DNA of 64,000 nt. Origin: Rutidosis leptorrhynchoides (Eukaryota; Streptophyta; Magnoliopsida; Asterales; Asteraceae). Both the position numbers and the translations under genes were made by a program. The DNA lies in assembly GCF_046630445.1 (NCBI RefSeq), contig NC_092341.1, forward strand, positions 8,307,501 through 8,371,500, read 5' to 3'. Below the pieces are notes generated by a model, which ran no database searches, was not told where the DNA came from, and saw only the letters and a program-made list of their open reading frames with translations. This document shows positions 11,864-23,800 of this stretch, in pieces; the stretch's first letter is position 1; every line of letters begins with the position of its first letter.

Positions 11864-12691
11864 CAGTGGCGGAGCCAGAGTTCCAAGTTACTGGGTGCAC
11901 AAAGTAAACATGTATATAATTCCATTACACCGCTGTTCATTAAAAGAAGAAGTTAAAGTCACAAACGACGAAAAACATACCTTCGAGATACAATATAATT
12001 ACTAACTTATAAAAAATGTGGGCGACAGTAGGACGGAAATGGGCTTGTGGGCGACATCGGTACATTTTTCTAATTTTGTAGCCTATTTTTGGCTTTAACC
12101 CTAAAATCAAATAACGATTATTAATTGCATCATAAAAAACTTGTATTAATCTATCATATATATTTATAGATACAAGTTACTCAATACATCATAATTCAGG
12201 AATTTTTAGAAACTCTTTAATTTTTAAGATTGTTTATATAGTATGTTTAATCTTGAGGTGTCAAAGGTCAGTATTTAAAGTTATATACGGAAGATTTTGA
12301 AAAATTTAAACAAGTTGAGGGCTAGTTTGTAAACTTAATACTTAGTCAAGGGGCTGATATGACATATTAGTCATCTCTCTCAGACTTTCACCTACTCATG
12401 AATTCAAGTCCATCCGCCATTTTTGATCTGTTTTTTTTATTCTATTTCTCCAACATCTTATGATAAAAATACATAAAACATATAAAGCTCCCCTAATCTG
12501 ATGCTTCTCGTATTTTGGTGCACCATGTCATCACTCGCACTGCCTAGTGTCTGCGCCATCACTGGGTGCACTAGTTAGAATGCACACGGTTTTAACCTCA
12601 TTTTAACTCACGGGAACACTCGTTAGACAACGCATCCTACCGGTGACTGGTGGCACGTGCCACCATAGTTTATAAGGTGGCTCCGCCACTG
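11864..12691. mobile_element. Non-autonomous hAT element, 828 bp, 8-bp TSD
   Basis: Perfect 14-bp terminal inverted repeats CAGTGGCGGAGCCA open at 11864 and close at 12691, flanked by exact 8-bp direct repeats CATTGACT at 11856-11863 and 12692-12699. An 8-bp duplication with this TIR is diagnostic of the hAT superfamily. No transposase frame is present inside, so it would have to be mobilised in trans. Confidence 0.9.
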
Positions 12692-12699
12692 CATTGACT

Positions 12700-12764
12700 A
12701 CTAAAGTATCCAAAAACATTTGTTGAAAAATAAAATATTGAAGAGCTTATGAGTGTAACTACTC

Positions 12765-12800
<36 letters not shown>

Positions 12801-15695
12801 ATAAAAAAAAATCATATTTGTACACATTTCAAATTTCACCCATTAGTCAACGTGTATAACTGACCCATTTTGACACCTTAACTGTGAAGCACAAGAACCT
12901 ACACATACCATAACAAACCGGCATTTACTACTCGAACTTGAAAAGCAGCTAATGGAGAAAGAAAGAACTGGGATGCATGTTTTATCGATAAACACACAAC
13001 CATTCTTGTCATAACTCTGTATACACTATAATAATACCCATATAACATCATGTTATCAGTATGGACATTCAAATTTTTGCAGAAGTTTCAAAAGAAAATG
13101 ACAAATGTCTGTGTTATACATAATAGACTGCTTCCATGTTCTTTTGGGATTTTGGGTTCTCAATTTTCAATCAAGGGGATAGCATGTTTAGGAACCATAT
13201 GATACCGATTATCATTAAATTCTACATATAAGTTATAAGTTCACAAAGCACCATAATTCCAATATTCTGGATGAAATTTCAACTCGTCTTAATCAGAAAC
13301 TAAAATTATAGCATAACCTCGTATTATTACAGAAAACTCGGGTGGTTTACAAAATTACAAATTATGAACTATTATATGTGGCACATATAGAAGTTACCTT
13401 TGAGATGCATTACAATGGAAAAGGAACTGTGACATGGGAGGTCATTAATCCCTCAGCAACACAACCTGAAATTTCTTTTCATATATAGAATAAAATAGAA
13501 AATAGCCATGCACCAGCATCATAAAGTTCGTGCAACACATATATGTCATGATTATGCACCTTGTTTGTTATCATGTTACCAAAATTTCAGCAATATGACA
13601 TCCAAAACTATAGTTCAGGTAGCTAACACAAGGGTTAAGTGTCGAAAATACATACACTTCAACAAAATTTTGTGTGAAGTTAATTTGATGCATTTTACAT
13701 AACAACCTAAAACAAATTATAATATCCACTAAGAATATACACACTTCAAATTTGAACTAAATTTGAAATCGTCCAGTACACAGTAGTAACCAAAGTTTAC
13801 TATTAAAACATATAATATTATCAAGGTATAACACAAATCAACACTCCATGTGTCACATTTACATACTACATAACTATGATGTACTTTTAGGCCCAAGATA
13901 CCCATGTACGTAAGCCCCTAGATATTCAACGCATGCCCAAACTTTCTAAATGGGTCAAAAACTCCATTTATTATACATTAGCAATTATAACCAAATGGGT
14001 CAAAGAGTTGCTTTCTTAACCGAAATAATTAACCCTCATTTATAAAACCCCAAAAGTTGAAAACTTACCTAAGCAGATACAATGAACATGTTGAAGCTAG
14101 CAATCACCCATTATGACACTAATTAACCCAAACGGGTCAGATGCCCAAATAGTCATCAGAACAACCTCCTATTATTTAAACTATACTTTTACTACCAAGA
14201 TTGCCACAAATCAAAAGAATACTTTTTTAAGTTCTGTTACTAATAAAAATATATTATTATATCAATATTATACCATCTAACATAGTTTAACATAAAACAA
14301 TCATAGTTTAACTATAACTTTATTACCAAAACTCCAACAAATCAAAAGAATACCATATTACACTTCGTAAACACTTGTTTAAGAAGAATCAATAACAATA
14401 CTCACCACATGGTAATTTGTTAGTATAAGGATTATCTGTAGCTATAAATACCTTGTTAAATACTTATCACAATACTTTCTGCAATCAAACAGCAGCTCTG
14501 CACACAACAAAAAAAGAGTTAAAAACTTAAAAAACTTGTTGTAATTACATCATCCTATATTTGATATGGTCCATATTCATAGAAGAGAATGAAATGTATC
14601 AAACAAAAATAAGAAAAAAATAAAAAGATTAAAAAAAACCATGTTGTGTTCAAACCAAGTGTGGTTAGTAACAGGTTGGGCTGAACTGAGACAAAGAAAA
14701 ATTCCATTTTTTATCTACAAATTAAGCATTAAATATGAAAAATTGAACACAAAAACTATCTTATGAAAATATTAATTTTGGGAAAAAACAAAGATACATG
14801 TATCCACTACAATTACACTCTTATTAAATTTGGACCCATTTGAATAGTTCATTTTAGCACGATAGTTTGATTTATCCCATTTGACACGTTGAGATAAAAT
14901 ATAACCCAAATTGATCTGTTTATAAGTAGATAGAAATGGCCTCTTTATTTTTTCATGCACCTTCTTTAAACCCACATTCACTCTTAACCTCTTATCCTAA
15001 AACAATAAAAGAGCAATATTTTATTTTGACCTAAAAACATATGACCAGTAAATTAAGGTACAATATACACAAATAAATCAAAATACAAGTATAAACAATC
15101 AGTATGTAAGCATATAAAATCATTTATTTTAAAGAGCGTATAAACCTCACACCACTAATTGTACATGAACTAATTATTGTAAATCAATAATGAAAAACTT
15201 TAAAATAAAGGTACGTCATAAAGAGTGAGAGGTGTGACAATGAATTGAGCTGCAAATCAAGCTATAGAACCCTAAACTATCTCAAATTTAGAAAGAATCA
15301 TCTTTTCAATATAATCTACCGATGTACCATTTAAAAACTACAATTATATTGTGTCAACGCCCAAATGAACCCCATTCCTCGCAAAAATCCTATACAATTC
15401 CATAAATTATTTTAAGACTCAAATCATAATACAAAACTTTAAACATATTAATCTGTGTATGAATAGAAAACATGCCTCATGGTTAAATTTAACTTACAGT
15501 TGAACGTTGGATTAATATGTTTATGAATAGCAAACCTGCCTCCACACTTAGTCATAGTATTTAATCATTTTCTTCATCAGCCCGTAGTTCTTTCATCCTC
15601 TACATTATTGGATTGAGTTCTAAAGCTTTTAATACATAAACGATCAGTTGGCATATATAAGTAGCATCATACTAAACAGATATATTTCTTTGCAA
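12700..15695. other. Intergenic, no gene supported
   Basis: Contains an A-tract of about 27 nt near 12770-12797 and scattered copies of an AAATGGGTCAAA / GACCCATTTGA motif (12860, 13947, 13996, 14133, 14834 and 14876), which suggests decayed repeats. A minus-strand segment near 13395-13480 has plausible splice sites but only a few codons. Confidence 0.45.
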
Positions 15696-15700
15696 GACTC

Positions 15701-16647
15701 TGTTGGTCCCTTGATAACAACAGGAGTATTGTAGAGGGGGTGAATACAATTTCTTTTCAATTAACTAAACAGTTAAACTTGATTAGTATTCAAACAAGCA
15801 AATAAATAGAGTCACAGGTAATTTTTAACAGTTATTCTTTATTGATTGAATCACAAAGAATTACAACTATCCTTGGCGGAATGATAGTTGGTTGATGCAG
15901 ATTACCTAGATTATAGCTAAGAGGTAAACTAACAGCTATTACACGTTTTGACTCTATAAAATAAACTCACACCACTAGTTGTAACAATAGTGGATACAAC
16001 AATTTATAGTAATCCTATTAACCGTGTAATGGTTCTATTGTCCACTGGTACATAGGATGTCTGTACTTGTAGAGACAACTATATCAGAGAGCATGCTCTC
16101 TTCTTTCCTCTTTGCTGGCTATTTGCAGGAACACCCCAATTCGGTTTGGCACCACTATTTGATTAAACAAATAGAATGTTGTGTTCCCTAGGTGATGACA
16201 AAGTATAAACCATGTCTGCACATGCGTTAACCTTCTGCATTCCCACGTGGTCTTGTAAGGTCACTTGTCAGCCGCCGACGCGTGTCCTTTTCTGTTCAAC
16301 TTTGTCTTTGACTTCTGTTGAATAGTACCATTGATGTAGACCACTCGGGAAACGACTATGCTTATAATGGAGCATAGCTGTCTTGTGTAGTGAGCTGCAT
16401 TCCAGCTGTGCTGGTTCTTCATTGCTGAGCCACTTCATGTTCTTAAATTGATGAGCACACATCCTGTGCTAATTGAAGAACACTGTCTACCTTGTGCTGG
16501 TAGACTGAGCAGCAAACTAAACACTCGACACAGCTATATCTGCTGTCTATACATAAACAAACTTGTGTTGACTGCACATAACACTTTAGTGCAAATAAAT
16601 TACAGTTTTGTCATAATTAAATCCTTAATTATTTTGGGGACTCGACA
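15701..16647 (-). repeat. 3' LTR of element E (947 bp)
   Basis: Begins TG and ends CA on the coding strand, directly downstream of the polypurine tract. Its inner edge has the ACTCGACAATCTCCCCC arrangement typical of plant copia elements. The partner 5' LTR is outside the window. Confidence 0.75.
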
Positions 16648-16917
16648 ATCTCCCCCTATTTGATGATGACAAAACCTATGACATGTAGAGAAAACACTAA
16701 AGTCAGCACGGAGGGACAAAAAAAAATAGGCAGTAAATTTGTCCCTTTTTAAGTTTGTTTTGGGATCTTTTGCTGAGTTATTCATATCTTATAATTTGAT
16801 ATGATTTTGAAGATAAACTCATTTCACTTTCATTGCAACACAATATGTACAGTAATTACAACAACAGCAGAATGAAAAGTGAATTAAACAAAAGCTACAA
16901 TTTGAGCACATAGGAGA

Positions 16918-17606
16918 CTATCTATCTTTATCTTTTTCTCGTTCTGCTTCAGATAGCTCCTCTTGTTTGATTCTCCAAGCTTCAGGGAACAGATAAGGTA
17001 ACTCAGCAGTGTCAAACACAGGGATATGAGGAGGTAGAATGATGGGGCCTTTTCCGGTTGGTCCTTCACCAGTGGATTGCTTTCCTTTAGGTTTTTGAGA
17101 GAGGACTTCATCTACATTCACCACTGGTGCATTCCCAAACCTTGTTGCTTTCTTGAAGAGCTGTTGGAGTTCAGATTTAAGTGTATTTTTGATAGCACTT
17201 TAACCTTTACCAATGAAATACTCCAAGATCTCCATCCATTCACTAAATCCAAGGGATCTTAACTCATCATAGTTTATTCTTTCTTGAACTTTATTCTCCC
17301 TTACTATATTGAACGCTCTTTTTGACCCTCTGTTTACTTTGATGATCATGCTCGGATTGGATCTTCTATTCATTACATCACCATACCTACTCCTATAATA
17401 ATGATCAGGAAATTCACTGGTACGAACAGATTCTATAGGAGCAGTAGCAGGTGCTTTCTCAGCAGCTTCAATCTTATCAAATGCCTTATCCTGTTCTTTG
17501 ACAATGGCTTTGGCTAATTCTAGAGACTCAGCCTCTTGCTTTCTATCAGCAGCCAATTTGTCTTCTATATCCTGGAGCCTTACCCTCTCAGCGAGTTCAG
17601 CATCAG
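16918..17606 (-). pseudogene. Sirevirus C-terminal (envelope-position) coding fragment
   Basis: One frame runs from the junction at 17606 to the stop at 16918, interrupted only by an in-frame TAA at 17200-17202. It starts DAELAERVRLQDIEDKLAAD and continues with charged helical sequence (KQEAESLELAKAIVKEQDKA), consistent with a coiled coil. A Pro/Lys-rich segment and PYLFPEAWRIKQEE follow near the end. This resembles the extra C-terminal region after RNase H in Sirevirus-lineage copia elements. The N-terminal gag-pol part is absent because of the C insertion. Function is unknown; the family call rests on remembered similarity. Confidence 0.6.
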
Positions 17607-18659
17607 TGTGAAGACCCGTCCTAATCCATCCGGACGAAGTCCATATCGATTATAAACGATTCACAACAGTTGATTACATCGCGAGGTACTTGACCTCTAT
17701 ATGATACATTTTACAAACATTGCATTCGTTTTTGAAAAGACAATCTTTCATTACATCGAAAGTTGACAACATGCATACCATTTTCGTAATATATCTTACT
17801 ATAGTTGACTTAATAATAATCTTGATGAACTCAATGACTCGAATGCAACGTCTTTTGAAATATGTCATGAATGACTCCAAGTAATATCTCTAAGATGAGC
17901 AAATGCACAGCGGAAGATTTCTTTCGTACCTGAGAATAAACATGCTTTCAAGTGTCAACCAAAAGGTTGGTGAGTTCATTAGTTTATCATAAATAATCAT
18001 TTAATAATCTTAATAGACCACAAGATTTCATATTTCCATTTCTCATAAACATACGTCCCATACATAGAGACAAAAATATCATTCATATGGATTGAACACC
18101 TAGTAACCGACATTCACAATATGCATATAAGAATATCCCCATCATTCCGGGATCCTCCTTCGGACATGATATAAATTTCGAAGTACTAAAGCATCCGGTA
18201 CTTTGGATGGGGCTTGTTGGGCCCGATAGATCTATCTTTAGAATTCGCGTCAATTAGGGTGTCTGTTCCCTAATTCTTAGATTACCAGACTTAATAAAAA
18301 GGGGCATATTCAATTTTGATAATTCAACCATATAATGTAGTTTCGATTACTTGTGTCTATTTCGTAAAACATTTATAAAACAGCGCATGTATTCTCAGTC
18401 CCAAAAATATATATTGCAAAAGCATTCAAAAAGGGAGCAAATGAAACTCACTCAAATAATTATTGTAAAACAGTTAATAAAACATTTGCATGTATTCTCA
18501 GCCCCAAAAATATAAAGAGTAAAAGGGGATCAAATGAAACTCACCTAATGTATTTTGTAGTAAAAATACATATGACGACATTAAACAATGCAGGGTTGAC
18601 CTCGGATTCACGAACCTATATCATTCTTTTATATATTAAAACGTATAATCTTAACTGAA

Positions 18660-19260
18660 CACATTTATTTATTATATCTTTAATTTATATATTATATATG
18701 TTTAATTTGTGTCTATGTTGATAATGGTTAATATTTATATAGTTAGATTAATATATCCATATTTATATACATAATTGTTTAATGTTACATATTAAAATTG
18801 ATAGTTTGTTATTTGTATGTATTTATATAAATAATATTAATATATCTGATATATATAGTTATGTAAAATTTTAAATAAAATTATAGTATATATAACAATT
18901 ATATTTTATGTACAAAATATTTATTTGTTTTAAAATGATAGTTTTTGATAATAATAATGATTTACTAATAATAATAATAATAATAATAACAATAATAATG
19001 ATAACAATAATAATTATAATAATAACAATACATAAATGATAATATTATTAATGATAAGCACATTATAAATACTTAATAATAATATTATCAATAATGATAT
19101 TACTAACTAATACTTAATTATAATCTTAATAATTATAATCTTAATAATAACAATAATAATAATAATACTATTAATGGTAATAATATTCAAAAACATATTA
19201 ATAATAATGTTAATAATTATAATAATAATCATTATAACAATAATAATAAAAATGAAAATT
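18660..19260. repeat. AT-rich, (AAT)n-like low-complexity block in C
   Basis: Imperfect AATAAT and ATAATA runs (densest at 18960-19260) inside the presumed LTR of element C. Confidence 0.8.
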
Positions 19261-19301
19261 TCTAGTATTGAAAACTACCTTTAAAAGCCTTCTAAAAAAA
19301 A

Positions 19302-19372
19302 TGCCGCGAATGAGAATTGAACCCGAGACCTCTCGATTAATCCCAACATCCTCTACCATTCATCCGGTCATG
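19302..19372 (-). other. tRNA-like / Pol III promoter-like segment in the C LTR
   Basis: Minus-strand sequence contains TGGTAGAGGATG (box-A-like), then GGTTCAATTCT (box-B-like, 9 of 11 matches to GGTTCGANTCC), a GCGGCA end and a T8 run. The T-arm pairs poorly, so this is a decayed tRNA-derived sequence rather than a functional tRNA gene. Confidence 0.35.
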
Positions 19373-19567
19373 TTTTTCTGAAATTGTATTACCCCTTAAT
19401 AACTTAACCCGTTTTGTTTTCTGTTTATATTGCTTCTTCTTCTATGATGAACTAGTCGACCACCATAACCAATTAATAAACATATTATCTGATTCATGGT
19501 GTAACTTAAATCGTAGTTTGAAAATCAGTAATCAATTATGATTGTTTGTATATGAAAAGCAAAACAA

Positions 19568-19568
<1 letters not shown>

Positions 19569-19633
<65 letters not shown>
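19569..19633. repeat. (AT)n microsatellite
   Basis: Uninterrupted AT repeat of about 65 bp. Confidence 0.95.
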
Positions 19634-19637
<4 letters not shown>

Positions 19638-20319
19638 AAAAATATGCTGCTGGGTTACGGTTCCTTTAAAAAAAATTATATATTGATTTTGATTTTGAGA
19701 GTGTTTTAGACAAATGTTATAACACAACTTGTGTCTCAAATCATCTCTATAAACTATAAAAATTATCAATTTAACTCAATTCATAACACACAACTCGAAT
19801 TTGATGATGAACATAAAGGTTGACTTTTTGAACTTAGAACTTTGACTGCCAAATTTGTACTCAATATAGAAAATTGAAACCTGAGGTTTTAAGAAAAGAT
19901 TCACGACACGAATTAGAAACGTTCTGCATTTATAGTTTTTGAAAAAAAAATTTGAAATCGAAGTATGACCAAAAAGATAGGTAACAGAGGTATACGACCT
20001 GTTTCCTCATTTTTTTTTTTCTGATTCATTTTCTCCAATGTAAATTTGTAAATGGTACATGAAACTTATAGTTGAAAATGTAAGGTTAGTGGTATTAATT
20101 AACGCTATATATAATTGACTTTTATAGATATATCATCGACAGCAAGAATCAATCAAGGAAAAAAAATAATAATAAAAGAAATATAAAAGAGATTATGACC
20201 CTTAACAGATTTTGTTTGATCTGTATGTTTGATTGAATTGTCCAGATAGTGAAAGGAAGGAATTTGACAAAATTTGGGTAACAAGCTTGTACGATCAATT
20301 ATTATATCAGATTCCTAAT

Positions 20320-20770
20320 TTATCTAATTATCATTAATAATTAACATAAAATTATTAGTAATAAGAATAATACGATAATATTAATACTAATAAATAATAA
20401 TATCAATAATAATAATAATAATTGTTAATAATAAAGTTAACAATAATATTTGTAATAATAATATAATAATAAAAAGGATAATGATAAATGTGATAATAAA
20501 AATTTTAAATGATAATTTTTAGTATAAGTAATAATAAATAATAATTTAGATCATATCTTTAATAATAATTTTTCTATTTAACATCTTAAATTCAATGTTC
20601 ATAATTTGTTAATTAAAAAAAATTATAACAATATTTATATTAATTTTAAGTTAGTATTGATACTAATATTAATAACAACAATCATTAGTAATAGTAGTAA
20701 TATAACAAATTAAATGTATCAAATTCATATATATTATATATATAATAATATTAATAATACTGATATTAAT
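20320..20770. repeat. (AAT)n-like low-complexity block in C
   Basis: Dense AATAATA repeats adjoining the truncated A' copy. No coding or boundary motif is visible. Confidence 0.75.
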
Positions 20771-20892
20771 GCATAATAAAAACATGGCAACTATATTGTA
20801 ACCTGTAATTAAATTTTTTTAATATATTAATATCACATCTTAATAATTATGTAATATTTAGTAGCTTTATATAATGATATGATGAATATCTA

Positions 20893-23800
20893 ATAGATAC
20901 TACCACCCCTATTACCGCTATTCCTATTCGTTCTATCCCGGCATCCAGTTCTTCAGTCCCACAGCCAAAATATAGGCAGACCGCTAGGATAAGCGTTAGG
21001 CGATTCATTGAACCTAAACGTCTTAGAAAATAGACCAAACGATGCGCTGCCGTATTAAACCATGGGATCATATAATGTTTTGTATAATATTATTAGTGTG
21101 GTTTGCTTAATGTTCGATGTAAGATAAGCATATATAAAATAGTGAAGTGTGAAATGCAATAATTTTCCATGGTTAAGTATTATTTAGATGGTAGTAATTG
21201 ATTCTGTACTAAGCTATTAAGTATGGACATTAACGGGTAGGTACTACCCTAGATATAATTATAAAACGCTAATAAGAAGAAAAGGCTTTTATAATAATAC
21301 CTGGTTCATATTATTAATAAGCTATAATGTACTGTAAATATACACTACATCTATAATATTCCATGTGAATAATTATTTTCTTTTCATTCTTATAGAAGAA
21401 TATGGCGCGATTGAACCGAATGACGGAACAAGAAATCCAGGAACTCATCAATCAGCGAGTGAACGACAGAATGTTATGGGTCGAGGCTGCAAGAGGTGCT
21501 GCAGTTAACCCAAATCCTCGTGTGGGGTGCACTTACAAAACTTTTCAAGCTTGCAAGCCCTCATCATTCAGTGGAACGGAAGGACCGATCGATTTAACCC
21601 GATGGATAGAAAAGATGGAGACTGTGTTTAAAATCAGTGGTTGTGTTGAAAAGGACATGACCAAGTATGCATCATGCACTTTACAAGATAGTGCACTCAC
21701 GTGGTGGAAAAATTATGTGAAGGCTGTAGGAGGAGATGTAGCTTATGATACTCCATGGGAAGAATTCAAAATAATGTTAATCAACGAGTATTGTCCAAGG
21801 AACGAGGTTAGGAAGTTGGAAGATGAATTACGAAGCCTGAAGGTTGTTGGTACTGAAATCACCAACTATAATCAGCGATTCATGGAATTAGTTTTGCTAT
21901 GTCCTGAATTGGTTCCAACCGAAGAACGGAAGATTGAAATGTACAAAGATGGTTTGCCCAAAAAGGTCAAGGCAAATGTTACAGCATCGAAACCTAAGAC
22001 AATTCATGAAGCTATAACCATGGCAAACGAGCTAATGGATCAGGTCATCATGGATAAGAAAGTATCCAATACTGATGTGAAGGTATCAGGTAACAAAAGA
22101 AAGTGGAATGGAAATTATGATCGAGGTAACCAACAATAATCTTTTAAGAAACAAGAAATCACGCAAGGTGCGGGTAGTGGTTTAAGCTTTGGTTATAAAG
22201 GACAAAATCCTTTATGCAACCGATGCCACAAACATCACTCTGGTTACTGTAATGTGGTATGCAACAAATGTAATCGAAAGGGTCATCTTGCTGAAGATTG
22301 TAGGGCTCTCGTTACAAATACAAATGGTACCAAGACTCCTGCCACTAATGCAAATAGAACTGCTTTGGCTACCGTTACTTGTTTTGGGTGTGGAAAACAA
22401 GGTCACTATAAGAGCCAATGCCCGAATCCAGAGAAGAATGTCGGACCTGCACGTGGGAGAGCATTTATCATTAATGCTAGAGAGGCACGTGAAGACCCGG
22501 AGCTTGTTACGGGTACGTTTACCATTAATAACTTAACAGCATCTATTATATTTGATACTGGTGCCGATAGAAGTTACGTGTGTAGAAATTTTTACACTAA
22601 ATTGAATTGTTCATCATTACCTCTAGATGCTAAGTACATGATTGAGTTAGCTAATGGTAAACTAATTAAAGCCGATAAAATTTGTCGTGATTGTGAAATA
22701 AATTTAGCCGGAGAAACGTTTAAAATTGACTTAATACCCGTAGAATTAGGAAGTTTTGATGTAATAGTCGGCATGGACTGGATGTCCAAAGTAGGAGTTG
22801 AAGTTGTGTGTGCCAAGAAGGCAATTCGCATTCCTTGTAAGGATAAAATGCCGGTGATGATTTATGGAGAGAAGGGTAATTCAAAGCTAAAACTCATTAG
22901 CTGTTTGAAAGCTAAGAAGTGTTTAGAAAAGGGATGTTATGCTATTCTAGCACATGTTAATAAAGTCGAAAAGAAAGAAAAAGAGAAGTGCATCAACGAC
23001 GTGCCTGTGGCAAGAGATTTTCCTGAAGTTTTTCCGGAAGAATTACCGGGATTACCTCCATTTAGATCTGTAGAATTTCAAATAGATTTAGTACCAGGAG
23101 CTGCACCAGTGGCTCGTGCGCCATATAGACTTGCACCGTCCGAATTAAAAGAACTTCAAAGTCAGTTAAAAGAATTACTGGATCGTGGATTCATACGACC
23201 AAGTACTTCACCGTGGGGAGCTCCGATTCTATTTGTTAAAAAGAAAGATGGATCTTTTAGGATGTGTATAGATTATCGTGAATTAAATAAGTTAACTATC
23301 AAGAATCGGTATCTACTACCTAGAATTGATGACTTATTTGATCAACTGCAAGGATCATGTGTTTATTCGAAAATCGACCTAAGATCGGGTTATCATCAAT
23401 TACGTGTCAAAGAAGAGGACATTCCGAAAACTGCTTTTCGGACACGTTATGGTTATTACGAATTTTTGGTCATGCCGTTTGGATTGACGAATGCGCCAGC
23501 TGTATTCATGGACCTCATGAATCGAGTTTGTAGTCCATATTTAGATAAGTTTGTTATCGTTTTCATTGATGATATTCTTATCTATTCCAAGAGTGAGCAA
23601 GAGCATGAACAGCATTTAAGGTTGATATTAGAGTTGTTGAGAAAAGAACAGCTATATGCTAAATTTTCCAAGTGTGCTTTTTGGTTGAAAGAAGTGCAAT
23701 TTCTTGGCCACGTTGTTAGTAGCAAAGGAATTCAGGTTGATCCAGCAAAAATTGAAGCCATTGAAAAATGGGAGACTCCTAAGACACCAACGCAGATACG

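Larger units (their letters stand above)
15701..17606 (-). mobile_element. Element E: Sirevirus-type Ty1/copia retrotransposon, 3' part
   Basis: In minus-strand order: a coding fragment, a spacer, a purine-rich tract AAATAGGGGGAGA (about 16650-16662) and a 947-bp LTR (TGTCGAG at 16647 to GGGACCAACA at 15701). The element is cut at 17606 by the LTR of element C and would continue beyond the right end of the window. The 3' target duplication would be GACTC (15696-15700); its partner is not in view. Confidence 0.75.
17607..20892 (-). mobile_element. Element C: Tekay-like LTR retrotransposon, 3' LTR side
   Basis: TGTGAAGACCCGTCC starts exactly where the E coding frame breaks (17606/17607). Bases 17607-18595 are repeated at 57446-58428 with roughly 2% differences, so these are the two LTRs of one minus-strand element. 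The LTR end resembles that of element A (ATAGAGGTCAATACCTCGC and AGGACGGGT...CACA/GACA), so C and A are related lineages. How far the LTR extends is not resolved: the AT-rich part to 20892 is probably LTR plus possibly 3' internal sequence, cut there by the A' copy. Confidence 0.7.

Noticed and set aside
16268-16785. Short frames in the LTR of E
   Set aside because: Inside the LTR, on both strands, without domains.
19302-19372. Functional tRNA gene
   Set aside because: The T-arm and acceptor stem do not pair acceptably; only the promoter-like boxes remain.
22189-22536. 115-aa plus-strand frame in gag region (also 30589-30936) and minus frames at 22212-22831
   Set aside because: They overlap the real gag-pol frame in other phases and repeat identically in both copies; shadows of gag-pol.
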